Made by a program: the position numbers and the translations under genes
In this document: positions 16,075-25,514 of the stretch, one piece after another
Layout of the letters: every line of letters starts with the position of its first letter
How positions within the stretch are numbered: position 1 is the stretch's first letter
Origin: Raoultibacter massiliensis
GTDB lineage: Bacteria; Actinomycetota; Coriobacteriia; Coriobacteriales; Eggerthellaceae
Reading direction: 5' to 3'
DNA: 64,000 bases
NCBI RefSeq assembly: GCF_900199545.1
Contig: NZ_LT962671.1
Location: 251,499-315,498, forward strand
The notes under the pieces: model-generated
Seen by the model: only the letters and a program-made list of their open reading frames with translations
Told to the model about the DNA's origin: nothing
Database searches by the model: none

Positions 16075-17814
16075 ATGGAAATCGAAATCAAAAAGGGATT
16101 GTCTCGTCGCAGCTTTCTCGGGCTTGCGGGCATGGCGGGCGTCGGCGCGGTAGCCGGGCTTGCGGGATGCTCGCCCCAGCAAAGCTCCACGGCCGATCAG
16201 AAGAGCGCCGCGCAAGCCGCCGAGGGATCGTCGAGCGCGGCGAGCGGGCAGGCGGACTGGCTCGGCAGTGCGCCGGAAATCGCTGAGGGCGACATCGTCG
16301 AGACGAAGACCACCGACGTGCTTATCGTGGGCGCAGGCAACGGCGGTATGATGGCAGCTGCAACGGCTACCGACGAGGGCATTGATTTCATCATCTGCGA
16401 GAAGAACGACAAGCCGCAGAGCACGCGCCACTGGATCGGTGCGGTAGACACCGCTCAGCAGAAGGCTGCCGGCGTCGAGATCAACCACGGCGAGCTTATC
16501 AACGAGCTCGCGCGTTACGCATCCTACAAGTGCGATATGGATGTCTGGAAGGTATGGATCAACGAATCCGCCGAAATGCTCGCCTATCTCGATCCGATCA
16601 TGGAGGCCTCGCTCGGTTTGACCGCGACGGTTGACACCGAAAAGTTCGACAAGCAGCTTCACTACACTCCCATGGTGCAGCACATGTATCTTGAGGATCC
16701 TGCGCTCGGCACGCGTCCTGAAAAGGAGCGAAACGAGGTACTCTACGAGTACATTCAGAGCAAGGGCAAGGACATCACGTTCAAGCACAAGCTCGTTAAA
16801 CTTGTGCGCGAGGGCGGAACCGAGGGCCGCGTAACCGGCGCAATCTTCGAGACCGACAACGGTTACGTGCAGATCGATGCGAACAAAGGCGTGCTTTTGA
16901 CCACGGGCGGCTATGCTGGCAATGCGGTCATGACCAAGGCGCTTGCGCCCATCGTGCCCCAGTGCACCACCACCGCCAACAACACGCCCTCCTGCGACGG
17001 ATCGGGCATCAAAGCCGCCCTTTGGGCGGGTGCGAAGATGGATCCGCAGCCCGCCCCCATGCTGTTCGCTCGCGGCGCGGTTGCCCCCGGCGTCGATGCG
17101 GGCTATACGGGCGAAGGCGAAGACGCCGCGCTTCCCGGAAACGTATTCCAATCGAACGTGGGCACTCAGCCGTTCATGAAGGTCGACCGCACGGGCAAGC
17201 GATTCGTCAACGAGGCGAGCCCCTACGAGGCCGTGTGCTTCGCATCGAGCAACCGTCCCGGCGGCGTGTGGTGCGAGGTATGGGACGGCAACATCGTCGA
17301 GGACGTCGAGCGTTTCTCCACCGTCGGCTGCTCCAAAGGCATCGCCCAGCAGTTCGCTGCGGGCGTCACCCCCGATGAGATGTTTGCCAAGCAGATCGAG
17401 GGCGGTACGGTCTTCAAAGCCGACACCATCGAAGAGCTCGCCGATCAGCTCGGGTTCGAGGGCGAAGCCAAGGAGAACTTCCTTGCGCAGGTCGATCGCT
17501 ACAACGAGCTGTACGACCAACAGAGCGACGACGACTACGGTAAGGAGGCCTTCCGCCTGTCGGAGCTGCGTACGCCTCCGTTTTACGGCGGCTGGTTCGG
17601 TGCCTGCTACCTCACCACGGTCGATGGCATCAAAATCAACGCCAACATGCAGGCGCTCGATCAAAACGAGGAGGTCATCGAGGGGCTGTACTGCGCCGGC
17701 GATTGCTCGGGCAGTCTGTTCGCCGACAACTATCCCGAATACATCATCGGCTGTGCATGCGGGCGCACCCTCACGTTCTCCCGCCATGCCGTGAAGTACA
17801 TGAACGAAAACTAG
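16075..17814 (+). CDS. Tat-exported lipoprotein flavoprotein, fumarate-reductase/FAD-binding family
   Basis: 579 residues. A twin-arginine signal (S10-R11-R12-S13-F14-L15) runs into a lipobox LAGC with Cys32, so the protein is probably exported folded and anchored outside the membrane. A Rossmann FAD site follows (DVLIVGAGNGGMMAAA, about 82-97). The C-terminal GDCSGSLFADNYPEY region is the usual FAD-binding end of the family. No covalent FMN domain or heme motif is present, so electrons must come from a separate donor. The paralogues reduce diverse small molecules; the substrate is unknown. The divergent LuxR gene is its probable regulator. Confidence 0.9.
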   Translation: MEIEIKKGLSRRSFLGLAGMAGVGAVAGLAGCSPQQSSTADQKSAAQAAEGSSSAASGQADWLGSAPEIAEGDIVETKTTDVLIVGAGNGGMMAAATATDEGIDFIICEKNDKPQSTRHWIGAVDTAQQKAAGVEINHGELINELARYASYKCDMDVWKVWINESAEMLAYLDPIMEASLGLTATVDTEKFDKQLHYTPMVQHMYLEDPALGTRPEKERNEVLYEYIQSKGKDITFKHKLVKLVREGGTEGRVTGAIFETDNGYVQIDANKGVLLTTGGYAGNAVMTKALAPIVPQCTTTANNTPSCDGSGIKAALWAGAKMDPQPAPMLFARGAVAPGVDAGYTGEGEDAALPGNVFQSNVGTQPFMKVDRTGKRFVNEASPYEAVCFASSNRPGGVWCEVWDGNIVEDVERFSTVGCSKGIAQQFAAGVTPDEMFAKQIEGGTVFKADTIEELADQLGFEGEAKENFLAQVDRYNELYDQQSDDDYGKEAFRLSELRTPPFYGGWFGACYLTTVDGIKINANMQALDQNEEVIEGLYCAGDCSGSLFADNYPEYIIGCACGRTLTFSRHAVKYMNEN

Positions 17815-17845
17815 CATTCGAACAAGGGTTAGCTGCTCGTTTCTT

Positions 17846-17884
17846 GCTGCCCGACGGCCCGTGCGACCGTCGGGCAGCGTTCGT
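17846..17884 (+). terminator. Terminator after the first flavoprotein gene
   Basis: 12-bp perfect stem (GCTGCCCGACGG/CCGTCGGGCAGC), 9-base loop, followed by GTTCGTTG. The T-tract is weak but the stem is strong. Confidence 0.65.
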
Positions 17885-18068
17885 TGCCTTGCGTTGTGCG
17901 CGAGATCTTCTCTGAGAACTTTTTCCGTCCGCTCCGTGCGCTGCGCGGCTTTTGCTATCATGATGCCCACACGAGGGCGCTCGCTCGCCTCGGTTGTCGC
18001 CTTCGGCGCTGCCGTTGCCGATGCGCCATGCTCGTTACCGTTTTTTTGTGGATTCGAAAGGAAAGCCG

Positions 18069-18350
18069 ATGTCTGAAGAAAACAGCGTACTCGCGCAAAT
18101 CCAAGAACATCGTGCAAAGATCGATGAGATCGATCGCGAAATCGTCTCGCTGCTGAACAAGCGCGCAGGCCATTCGCTGGTCATCCGTGGTCTCAAGCCC
18201 GGTGCTCATCTGGGCTTGTATGACGCGAGGCGAGAAGAGGAGATCTTCGAGCGGGTTGACAGCTATAACGAGGGTCCTTTGTATAACGAGAACCTGCGTG
18301 AGATATATGCCAGCATCCTCAAGGTTATGAAGGAGACCCCGTCAGTATGA
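18069..18350 (+). CDS. Chorismate mutase (AroQ type)
   Basis: 93 residues, the usual length for a stand-alone AroQ domain. It rearranges chorismate to prephenate for Phe/Tyr synthesis. Helix 1 carries HRAKIDEIDREIVSLLNKRA with the active-site Arg; DARREEEIFERV forms helix 2 and helix 3 follows. AAGGAAA precedes ATG 18069; the longer upstream ORF is not supported. Its TGA overlaps the next ATG (ATGA), so it is coupled to DAHP synthase. In related bacteria such a mutase often forms a complex that confers feedback control on the synthase. Confidence 0.92.
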   Translation: MSEENSVLAQIQEHRAKIDEIDREIVSLLNKRAGHSLVIRGLKPGAHLGLYDARREEEIFERVDSYNEGPLYNENLREIYASILKVMKETPSV

Positions 18351-19147
18351 ACGAGCAGATAGCAAACAAACTGCCGGATTACGGGACGCGCTCTGACGAG
18401 ATCACCATCTTCGCCGGACCGTGCTCCGTTGAATCCGAAGAGCAATTCGACGAAGTGGCCGAATGCATTGCGAGCCTCGGTCTCACGTGGGTTCGCGGAG
18501 GCGCGTTCAAGCCGCGCACCAACCCGCATTCGTTCCAGGGTCTGGGCGAGGAAGCGCTTCAGATCATGAAGGCATCGGGCGAGAAGTGGGGCCTCAAAAC
18601 CCTTACCGAGGTTATGGACTCCGCGCATTGCGAGCTTGTGCACTCCTATGTGGACGGCTTGCAGGTGGGCGCGCGCAACTTCCAGAACTTCAGCCTGCTC
18701 AAGAACATCGGGATAGTTACGGCCGAGTCGCATAAGATGGTGCTTTACAAGCGCGGGTTCGCGGGCACCATCGCCGAATGGCTCGCTGCTACCGATTACC
18801 TTACCGCCGAAGGCAACGACAATGTGGTTTTGTGCGAGCGCGGCATCCGCACCTTCGAGACGGCTACGCGTTTTACGCTCGACATTTCGGCTGTGCCCGT
18901 CATCCACAAGCAGAGCCTCTATCCGGTGTGCGTGGACGTGTCCCATCCGGCCGGCGTGCGCGACCTCGTGCCGTCGCTTGCGAAGGCCGCCGTTGCGGTC
19001 GGGTGCGATTCGATCATGATCGAAGTGCACCCCAATCCTCCCAAGGCGCTCTCCGACGGTCCGCAACAGCTCACGCCCGCCCAGTTCACCGAGCTGGTGG
19101 CAGAGCTCCGCGAAATCGCCGCCGTATTCGGGAAGAAGATCGTGTAG
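18347..19147 (+). CDS. aroF: 3-deoxy-7-phosphoheptulonate synthase (DAHP synthase, type I beta)
   Basis: 266 residues. It condenses PEP and erythrose 4-phosphate, the first step of the shikimate pathway. Motifs seen are GPCSVES (N-terminal), RGGAFKPRTNPHSFQG, the KR of LYKRGFAG, CERGIRTFE, the DVSHPAG metal site and EVHPNP. It has no N-terminal ACT or ferredoxin-like domain, so regulation probably comes from the coupled chorismate mutase. An intrinsic terminator follows at 19204. Confidence 0.96.
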   Translation: MNEQIANKLPDYGTRSDEITIFAGPCSVESEEQFDEVAECIASLGLTWVRGGAFKPRTNPHSFQGLGEEALQIMKASGEKWGLKTLTEVMDSAHCELVHSYVDGLQVGARNFQNFSLLKNIGIVTAESHKMVLYKRGFAGTIAEWLAATDYLTAEGNDNVVLCERGIRTFETATRFTLDISAVPVIHKQSLYPVCVDVSHPAGVRDLVPSLAKAAVAVGCDSIMIEVHPNPPKALSDGPQQLTPAQFTELVAELREIAAVFGKKIV

Positions 19148-19203
19148 CCCGCTTTGGGTTTGAACGCGAGCTGCGACGCCGATCTTGCAAGCTGATCCAT
19201 GCA

Positions 19204-19238
19204 GCGCCGCCCGGAAACGATCCGGGTGGCGCTTTTTT
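19204..19238 (+). terminator. Terminator of the chorismate mutase-DAHP synthase pair
   Basis: GCGCC-G-CCCGG stem paired with CCGGG-T-GGCGC, 7-base loop, then six T. Confidence 0.9.
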
Positions 19239-19450
19239 GGTGCATGCATGTCTCGCGGGAGCCAAAATCGCCGACCTCTGTCGGGCGCGGCGGTCGGGGT
19301 TTCCCCACGCGCCTGGCGCATGCGGTTTCAACGCACCAACTTGCGCATTTGCATTTCTCGTTCAGCATCTCCCGCTGCGGTGAAGAAGCGCTAGAATAAA
19401 CTCTTCCAAAACTTTAGCCATTGATGACCACTGATCCGAAAGCGTAGTCC

Positions 19451-21877
19451 ATGCCTATCGACATCGATTCTCTGAACCCTGCCCAGAAAGAGGCTGTCCT
19501 CTGCACAGAGGGCCCGCTGCTCGTGCTCGCGGGAGCCGGGTCCGGCAAGACCCGCGTGCTCACGTACCGCATCGCCAACCTCATCGAGAACAAGGACGTC
19601 GCTCCGTGGCGGATCCTTGCCATCACGTTCACGAACAAGGCGGCGGCGGAGATGCGCGAGCGACTCGGGGCGCTTGTGGGGCCGGCTGCGCGCGGCATGT
19701 GGGTGTCGACCTTCCATAGCATGTGCGTGCGCATGCTGCGTGCCGATGCCGAGCGTCTGGGTTTCACCAAGGCGTTCACCATCTACGCTGACGACGATTC
19801 GAAACGCCTGTTCAAAGATATCATGGCGGAGCTCGATATCGATCCGAAGCGCTATCCGGTAAACGCGCTGAGAAACCGCATATCCACGGCCAAGAACGAG
19901 CTTATCGTACCGGGCGATTTCGAGGTGCAGGCGGCGGACCCCATTGCGAAGGTGGCGGCGCGCGTATACACGCGTTTGCAGGAGCGCTTGAGGGCCGCGA
20001 ATGCCTTCGACTTCGACGACCTTTTGCTTTACGCGTACCTGCTGCTCAAGAACCACCCCGATGTGCTCGATGCCTATCAGGACCGGTTCCGCTACCTTAT
20101 GGTGGACGAATACCAGGATACGAACCACGCGCAGTACGCGATCACCACGCTGCTCGCCGCCAAGCACAAGAACATCATGGTGGTGGGCGACGACGACCAA
20201 TCCATCTACTCGTGGCGCGGTGCCGATATCCGCAACATCCTCGAATTCGAAAACGACTATCCCGAGGCCCATACCGTCAAGCTCGAGCAGAACTACCGCA
20301 GCGTCGGCAACGTCCTCGCCGCCGCCAATGCGGTTATCGCCAACAACCAGCACCGCAAATCCAAGAAGCTCTTCACTTCGGAAGGCGATGGCGATAAGAT
20401 CCAGGTGTACATGGCCTCCGACGAGCGCGACGAAGGCCGCTGGATCGCGGGCGAGATCGAGAAACGCAAGGCCGAAGGGTTCTCGTACAACCAGATCGCC
20501 GTGTTCTACCGAACCAACGCGCAGAGCCGCATGATCGAAGATATGCTCGTGCGCGCGGGCGTGCCGTACCGCATCGTCGGCGGCACGCGCTTCTTCGACC
20601 GTGCGGAGATCCGCGACGTCATGGCGTATCTGACGCTTGTGGTGAACCCTGCCGACGACATGGCGGCCAAACGCGTGATCAACGTGCCGCGCCGCGGTAT
20701 CGGCAAGACCACGATCGAGCTCATCGATCGCGAGGCGCGCGAGAACCGCATGACGTTCATGGAGGCGGTCGAGCTCGTTATCGGCGACGAGAGCGTTCGG
20801 CTTGCAACGCGCAAGGCGCTCAGCGAATTCATCGGCCTCATCAAAGATGCGAGCACCTACGGCGGCGACCTGCGCAAGGTGGTCGAGGCCATCATCGACA
20901 AGAGCGGCCTTATTTCGGCGCTCATCGCCGAAGACACCGACGAGGCGCGCGGCCGCGTCGAGAACATCCAGGAGTTCTTGGGCGTTGTGGACGAATATAC
21001 CGATACGCACGACGAGGGCGATGCCGAATACGCTGCTCCCACCGCAGGCGGCCAGGCGCTTGCCGAGGCGAATGCTGCGGGCGCGCTCGAGGCCGTCGTC
21101 TCGGACGAAAGCGGGGATCTGCAGTTGTCCATCGGCATCGGGCAGGGCGAGGATGCCCCCGTTCGCGTGCTTTCCGCCAACTCGCTTGCCGACTTCATCG
21201 AATGGGTGACGTTGCGAACGGATCTCGACACCATGTCGGAGGACGGCACGGCGGTCACGCTCATGACGGTGCACTCGTCGAAGGGCCTCGAGTTCGACTG
21301 CGTGTTCGTGGGTGGCATGGAAGAGACGCTTTTCCCCCACATGAACTCGGTGAGCGATCCGAGCGGCATAGAGGAGGAGCGCCGGCTCGCCTATGTGGCC
21401 ATCACGCGCGCACGCAAGAAGCTCTACCTCACGTGCGCTTATGCGCGTCAGATATTCGGCCAGACGCAGGCGAACCCCACTTCGCGCTTCATCGCCGAGA
21501 TTCCGAGCGAGCTGCGTCAGACGACGGGTCTCGGTTCGTCGGGATTCGAGGGTACGGGCTGGGAGAAGCGGGGCAGCCGCAAGGGCATCGCCGGATCGGG
21601 AACCGAGGCGGGCGGCGGGCGCGTATTCGGCCAATCGAGCGCTTCGGGTCCGTCGAACCGCGCGACGCGAAGCTCGTATTCGGGATTCGTCCGCGATACG
21701 GGCAAGAAGGCCGCTGCGGGCATGGCGTTTGCGGTGGGCGATACCGTCGATCACAAGACGTTCGGCCGCGGTAAAGTCGTGAAAGTCGACGGCGACACGC
21801 TTCACATCAGGTTCGCGAAGACCGGTGCCACCAAGAAGCTTTTGAAGGATTATGCGCCCATCGTAAAGATAGGGTAG
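19451..21877 (+). CDS. pcrA: UvrD/PcrA-type DNA helicase
   Basis: 808 residues. This ATP-dependent 3'-5' helicase takes part in repair and replication-fork maintenance. SF1 motifs in order: LNPAQKEAV (Q motif), AGAGSGKT (Walker A, about 28-35), TFTNKAA, the VDEYQDTN Walker B, GDDDQSIYSWRGA, QNYRS, TVHSSKGLEFD and YVAITRA. The C-terminal 50 residues (GDTVDHKTFGRGKVVKVDGD) form the Tudor-like domain that binds RNA polymerase in PcrA. The ribosome site is weak. Confidence 0.96.
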   Translation: MPIDIDSLNPAQKEAVLCTEGPLLVLAGAGSGKTRVLTYRIANLIENKDVAPWRILAITFTNKAAAEMRERLGALVGPAARGMWVSTFHSMCVRMLRADAERLGFTKAFTIYADDDSKRLFKDIMAELDIDPKRYPVNALRNRISTAKNELIVPGDFEVQAADPIAKVAARVYTRLQERLRAANAFDFDDLLLYAYLLLKNHPDVLDAYQDRFRYLMVDEYQDTNHAQYAITTLLAAKHKNIMVVGDDDQSIYSWRGADIRNILEFENDYPEAHTVKLEQNYRSVGNVLAAANAVIANNQHRKSKKLFTSEGDGDKIQVYMASDERDEGRWIAGEIEKRKAEGFSYNQIAVFYRTNAQSRMIEDMLVRAGVPYRIVGGTRFFDRAEIRDVMAYLTLVVNPADDMAAKRVINVPRRGIGKTTIELIDREARENRMTFMEAVELVIGDESVRLATRKALSEFIGLIKDASTYGGDLRKVVEAIIDKSGLISALIAEDTDEARGRVENIQEFLGVVDEYTDTHDEGDAEYAAPTAGGQALAEANAAGALEAVVSDESGDLQLSIGIGQGEDAPVRVLSANSLADFIEWVTLRTDLDTMSEDGTAVTLMTVHSSKGLEFDCVFVGGMEETLFPHMNSVSDPSGIEEERRLAYVAITRARKKLYLTCAYARQIFGQTQANPTSRFIAEIPSELRQTTGLGSSGFEGTGWEKRGSRKGIAGSGTEAGGGRVFGQSSASGPSNRATRSSYSGFVRDTGKKAAAGMAFAVGDTVDHKTFGRGKVVKVDGDTLHIRFAKTGATKKLLKDYAPIVKIG

Positions 21878-21937
21878 GGGTGCGGGCGAGCGGCATTGCA
21901 TCATCGGCTGCGTGAACTGCCGGCGGCCAATCGAAGG

Positions 21938-21971
21938 GAACGCCCCGCACCAGTCGATGCGGGGCGTTCTT
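21938..21971 (+). terminator. Hairpin terminator after pcrA
   Basis: 11-bp perfect stem (GAACGCCCCGC/GCGGGGCGTTC) followed by TT. It stands 60 bases after the pcrA stop and before the convergent flavoprotein gene. The T-tract is short. Confidence 0.7.
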
Positions 21972-22015
21972 GCTGTCGGGCAATCTAGCTGTTGCCGACA
22001 GGGCGAAAGTGCCGC

Positions 22016-23785
22016 CTAGATGCCTGCGGCTGCATTTTCTCCTGCAAGCTTGCCGAACGTGAGTGCGCATGCGAGGCTGTGGCCGCCAACGGTTACGGGG
22101 TACTCGACCAGGTAGCGTCCGCCTTGGGTATTGCCTGCGACGTACAGGCCCTTGATGGGATCTCCGTTCTCGTCGAGCGGATGCAGGTCGGTATCGCATT
22201 CGAGTCCGCCCATGAGCACGAGCATGCCTGCGGAATCGAATCGACAGGCGTAGAAGGGCGGCGTGTCGACGGGGAACATGCGGCTCCCGATTTTGCCGTA
22301 GTCTTCGTCGACGCCTTTCGCGGCGAGTTCGTTGTATCGTTCGATGGACGCCTTCACGTTCTCAACCGGAAGGCCCATTCCCTCGGCCAGTTCCTCGATC
22401 GTGTCGGCTTTCAGGGTGACGGCGCTCTCCACCATTTCGTCGGTGGTATATCCGAGGGCAAACCCTTCGAGAACGGTTTTGTATTGATCTTTTTCATCGT
22501 CGGAGATGTAGTAGTTGACGAACCCGTGTCCGGTTCCCTGCGCTGCCAACTGCGTTTTCCAGTTGGCGTCGAATACCTGCCACGATTTAGTGCCGAGGGC
22601 TGCAAGCTCGGGATCGGGGGAGACGGGTTGGCGGGATAGCTGGTCGGCGATATTCTGACCGGGGATATCCTCGTTCATGAACCGATTGCCTTCCATGTTG
22701 AGCTGCAGGAAGGCATCGACGCCCAACGCGCCGCCCATATGATGGGTCATCGGCGCATAGGGCCCGAGCTCCATGTGCGCCCCTGCCCATATCCCCATAC
22801 GCTGCCCGTCGCCGGTATTGCAGAAATCCCCGTTCACGTCGACTTCGCTGTAGAACGAGGCGAATTCGTCGGCCTGGGGGGCATAGTAGTGGCGCATCTC
22901 CTTGTTGCCGCCCATGTCTCCCGTGCAGAGGCAGACCGCTTTTGCGTTGATGCGCGTATACGCCTCTCCTTTGGCGTCGTGCACGTAGGCGCCCGTAACG
23001 GCACCGGTCGACTCGTCGACGATGAGTTGCTCGGCGAAGGTTCCGAACAGGAACTCTGCGCCAGCGGCGAGCGCTTTATCCCGGCAGTTCTCACAGCCCC
23101 ATTGCATATTGGGATTGAGGTTGATGGTGCCGTGGAAGAACGGATAGAACTCCGTTTTGTAGTCGTAGCCTTCAAGCGGGGGCCAGAAGATGGGGCGAAG
23201 AAAATTCGGGTTGTCGGTAGTTTTGTTGTCGGCGGTTTTCGCTACGAGCTCGTAGTCGGCTCCTTCGACGAACCAGTCGAAGGCTTCGCCCGAATGGTCG
23301 TACCAGTAGTTGAGGAAATCAGGGTTGGGACGGTAGCACATGTCTTTCATGAGCTGATTGACTATATCGGCTTTCGGTGCCCACTCGATGCCGATGCTCT
23401 TTTGAATTTCGGAATTGACGACGCCGAATGCTCCAGCCATGCCGACGACGCCGATATCGTCCTGCCTTTCAACGCCGATGACGCGGGCACCTGCTTCGGC
23501 GGCGGCGCGCGATGCCGCTATGCCCGCTAATCCGAGTCCGAGCACGAGCACGTCGCAATCCTTCTCTTCGACAATATTTGCGGGAACTTCGGGCTTGGCG
23601 AGAAACGGCGGCGTGTATTCGGACGGATTGGCCGCCGTCGAACCGACGGTTTCGGTTGCCGCGTTTCCTTGGGCGGCCTTATCGGTCGGAGCACAGCCTG
23701 CAAGTCCTGCACTGGCTGCCACTGCAGCCGCTGCGCCCAGTCCGATGAAGGAACGACGAGACAGTTCGATGCGGTTTGTTTTCAT
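22016..23785 (-). CDS. Tat-exported lipoprotein flavoprotein, fumarate-reductase family (second)
   Basis: 589 residues from ATG 23785, chosen for its strong AAGGAGGGTATC site; the frame runs on upstream without a start signal. Twin arginines (S9-R10-R11-S12-F13-I14) and lipobox LAGC (Cys31) predict Tat export and lipid anchoring. The FAD site is DVLVLGLGLAGIAASRAA (about 77-94), and the C-terminal FAD region is GNTQGGRYLVEYPVTVGG. There is no heme or FMN domain. It is only distantly similar to the first flavoprotein and so probably uses another substrate. It is divergent from a LuxR-membrane regulator at 24013. Confidence 0.9.
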   Translation of the reverse strand: MKTNRIELSRRSFIGLGAAAAVAASAGLAGCAPTDKAAQGNAATETVGSTAANPSEYTPPFLAKPEVPANIVEEKDCDVLVLGLGLAGIAASRAAAEAGARVIGVERQDDIGVVGMAGAFGVVNSEIQKSIGIEWAPKADIVNQLMKDMCYRPNPDFLNYWYDHSGEAFDWFVEGADYELVAKTADNKTTDNPNFLRPIFWPPLEGYDYKTEFYPFFHGTINLNPNMQWGCENCRDKALAAGAEFLFGTFAEQLIVDESTGAVTGAYVHDAKGEAYTRINAKAVCLCTGDMGGNKEMRHYYAPQADEFASFYSEVDVNGDFCNTGDGQRMGIWAGAHMELGPYAPMTHHMGGALGVDAFLQLNMEGNRFMNEDIPGQNIADQLSRQPVSPDPELAALGTKSWQVFDANWKTQLAAQGTGHGFVNYYISDDEKDQYKTVLEGFALGYTTDEMVESAVTLKADTIEELAEGMGLPVENVKASIERYNELAAKGVDEDYGKIGSRMFPVDTPPFYACRFDSAGMLVLMGGLECDTDLHPLDENGDPIKGLYVAGNTQGGRYLVEYPVTVGGHSLACALTFGKLAGENAAAGI

Positions 23786-23983
23786 GATACCCTCCTTGGT
23801 TTCCGTTTTGCTTGCTTGCGGCCCACTCGATGCGACCGCGAACCGAACGGTACCTCCTCGGTGCTTCCGAAAACCTCCTCCGAAGGCGGGTGATTTTTGC
23901 AAAAGTGCTGGTCTAAGCCACCTGAAACGGGTGATATAGAAGCGAGAGGGAGATAAGACGATTCCCGTTCGCTCTTCGGCGGG

Positions 23984-23989
23984 TATACT
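23984..23989 (+). promoter_or_regulatory. -10 candidate for LuxR copy 2
   Basis: TATACT, giving a start about 15 bases before ATG 24013. The -35 (around 23961) is poor. Confidence 0.35.
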
Positions 23990-24012
23990 GTGGAAAAACA
24001 AGGAAGGGGACT

Positions 24013-25497
24013 ATGGAGCGCTTGCATACAAACGTGCGAAACGTTGCTTTTCGGGATGCTTTATGTTTTGGGGGATACGCGCTGTACCTTGTTTTCTCGT
24101 ATATGGCTTTCCATTCTTTTACGCTGTTCGCCCCTGCCGCCGCCCTCGATGCCGTTTCGCAGACGCTTTTTCTCACGACTGTCCTTGGTGCGAGGATATG
24201 CGTTTTTGCGGCCATCGCCTTCTTTTCGTTGCGCAGCACGGGTCCCGATACGCTTGTTTCGGTGCTCGTTGCCTGCGGAGTGGCCTTGTTCGGCTTTCTG
24301 GTCTGCGGGATGGCGCTGCAGTTTTCCGTTGATGTGGAATTCAGCCGCATTCTACCCTGGTTGATGTTCGGCGGCGTATGCCTCGGCGCAGGCGATGCCC
24401 TCATGGTTCTTTTGTGGGCACGGTTCTGCAAGACCTTTACGCTGCGGAGCGTTTACCTTTTCGTCCTGTTCAGCAACATGGCGAGTTTGGTGATCTATTT
24501 CCTTATGACGCTTCTGCCTCCCGCTTTGGTCGTATCGGCTACTGCGGTGCTCTTTGTTGTTTCGTCGGCGTGCGTGAAAAAATCGATTTCGATTCGCGTT
24601 CCGTCGGCGAGCGAATACTCGCTTCCCGTTGCCAAAAGCGCCGCGTCTCGCCTATGGCGTCCGGTGTTCGGCACGATGGTGTTTTGCTTTATGAGCGGGA
24701 TGATGATGCAGATATCGGGCCAACAGGAGTTGCCGCTCTCGACGGTGCAGGAGACTTCCATCGTATCGAGCGGGATAGTCGTGGCGATTCTTCTTGTCCC
24801 TGCACTGGTTGTTTCGAAACCGCCGAACCTGAGCCGCCTCTACAAGATGGCTTTGCCGCTTTCCGCAGCGGGCTTTCTTCTCTTGCCGATACTCTGGAAC
24901 GCGGCAGGGGGGATCGTCAATGCGTTCGCCCAGCTTGGCTCGATGGTTGCTGGCATTATCCTGTGGTGCATGCTGTCCGATATGGCGCGAGACACCCGGT
25001 TGCCTTCGCCGCTCGTGTTCGCCGTCGCCTTGGCATGCACGAATGTCGCTCAGCTGCTCGGCGTGCTCGTCGGGTTTTTCAATGCGTCGAGCATTACCTC
25101 AGGTGGAATCATGCTGACGGTAATAGCGCTCGTTTCGCTGTACTTGCTTTCCATGCTTTCGTTGTTTCTGTTCAAAGACAAAGGGCTTGCTTTGGCGGAG
25201 CCTGCGATGCCCGCTCCCCAGTTGGTCGTGCGCGAGGAGCAGTGGTTTTCCGCTCGCTGCGAAGAGATCGCGTCAACTCATCAGCTGACGGCTAGGGAGC
25301 AGGAGATATTCGTACTCCTTGCCCAAGGTCGCACGGTTCACGGCATCTCGGAGAAGCTCTACGTGTCGGAGAACACGGTCAAGTCGCATATCAAGAGCAT
25401 CTATCAGAAGCTCGGAATTCACCTTCGCTCCGAACTGATCGAGCTCGTCAACCATGTTGATGACGAGCTCGAAAAACAAGTGAAGCAGATTCGCTGA
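24013..25497 (+). CDS. LuxR-family regulator with polytopic membrane domain (copy 2)
   Basis: 494 residues. Many hydrophobic helices (about 15-395) precede a C-terminal LuxR HTH at about 420-480 (LTAREQEIFVLLAQGRT, NTVKSHIKSIYQKLGI) and a charged tail. AAGGAAGGGG precedes the ATG. The divergent Tat flavoprotein gene is the presumed target. It is the same architecture as copies at 14351, 49506, 51084 and 61769 but clearly diverged. It converges on the serine dehydratase gene with a 17-base gap. Confidence 0.9.
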   Translation: MERLHTNVRNVAFRDALCFGGYALYLVFSYMAFHSFTLFAPAAALDAVSQTLFLTTVLGARICVFAAIAFFSLRSTGPDTLVSVLVACGVALFGFLVCGMALQFSVDVEFSRILPWLMFGGVCLGAGDALMVLLWARFCKTFTLRSVYLFVLFSNMASLVIYFLMTLLPPALVVSATAVLFVVSSACVKKSISIRVPSASEYSLPVAKSAASRLWRPVFGTMVFCFMSGMMMQISGQQELPLSTVQETSIVSSGIVVAILLVPALVVSKPPNLSRLYKMALPLSAAGFLLLPILWNAAGGIVNAFAQLGSMVAGIILWCMLSDMARDTRLPSPLVFAVALACTNVAQLLGVLVGFFNASSITSGGIMLTVIALVSLYLLSMLSLFLFKDKGLALAEPAMPAPQLVVREEQWFSARCEEIASTHQLTAREQEIFVLLAQGRTVHGISEKLYVSENTVKSHIKSIYQKLGIHLRSELIELVNHVDDELEKQVKQIR

Positions 25498-25514
25498 GGA
25501 GTGCTCCCGCACCC

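Noticed and set aside
15976..18117. 713-codon minus-strand frame opposite the first flavoprotein
   Set aside because: Antisense GC-codon artefact; the flavoprotein on the other strand has a signal peptide and FAD motifs.
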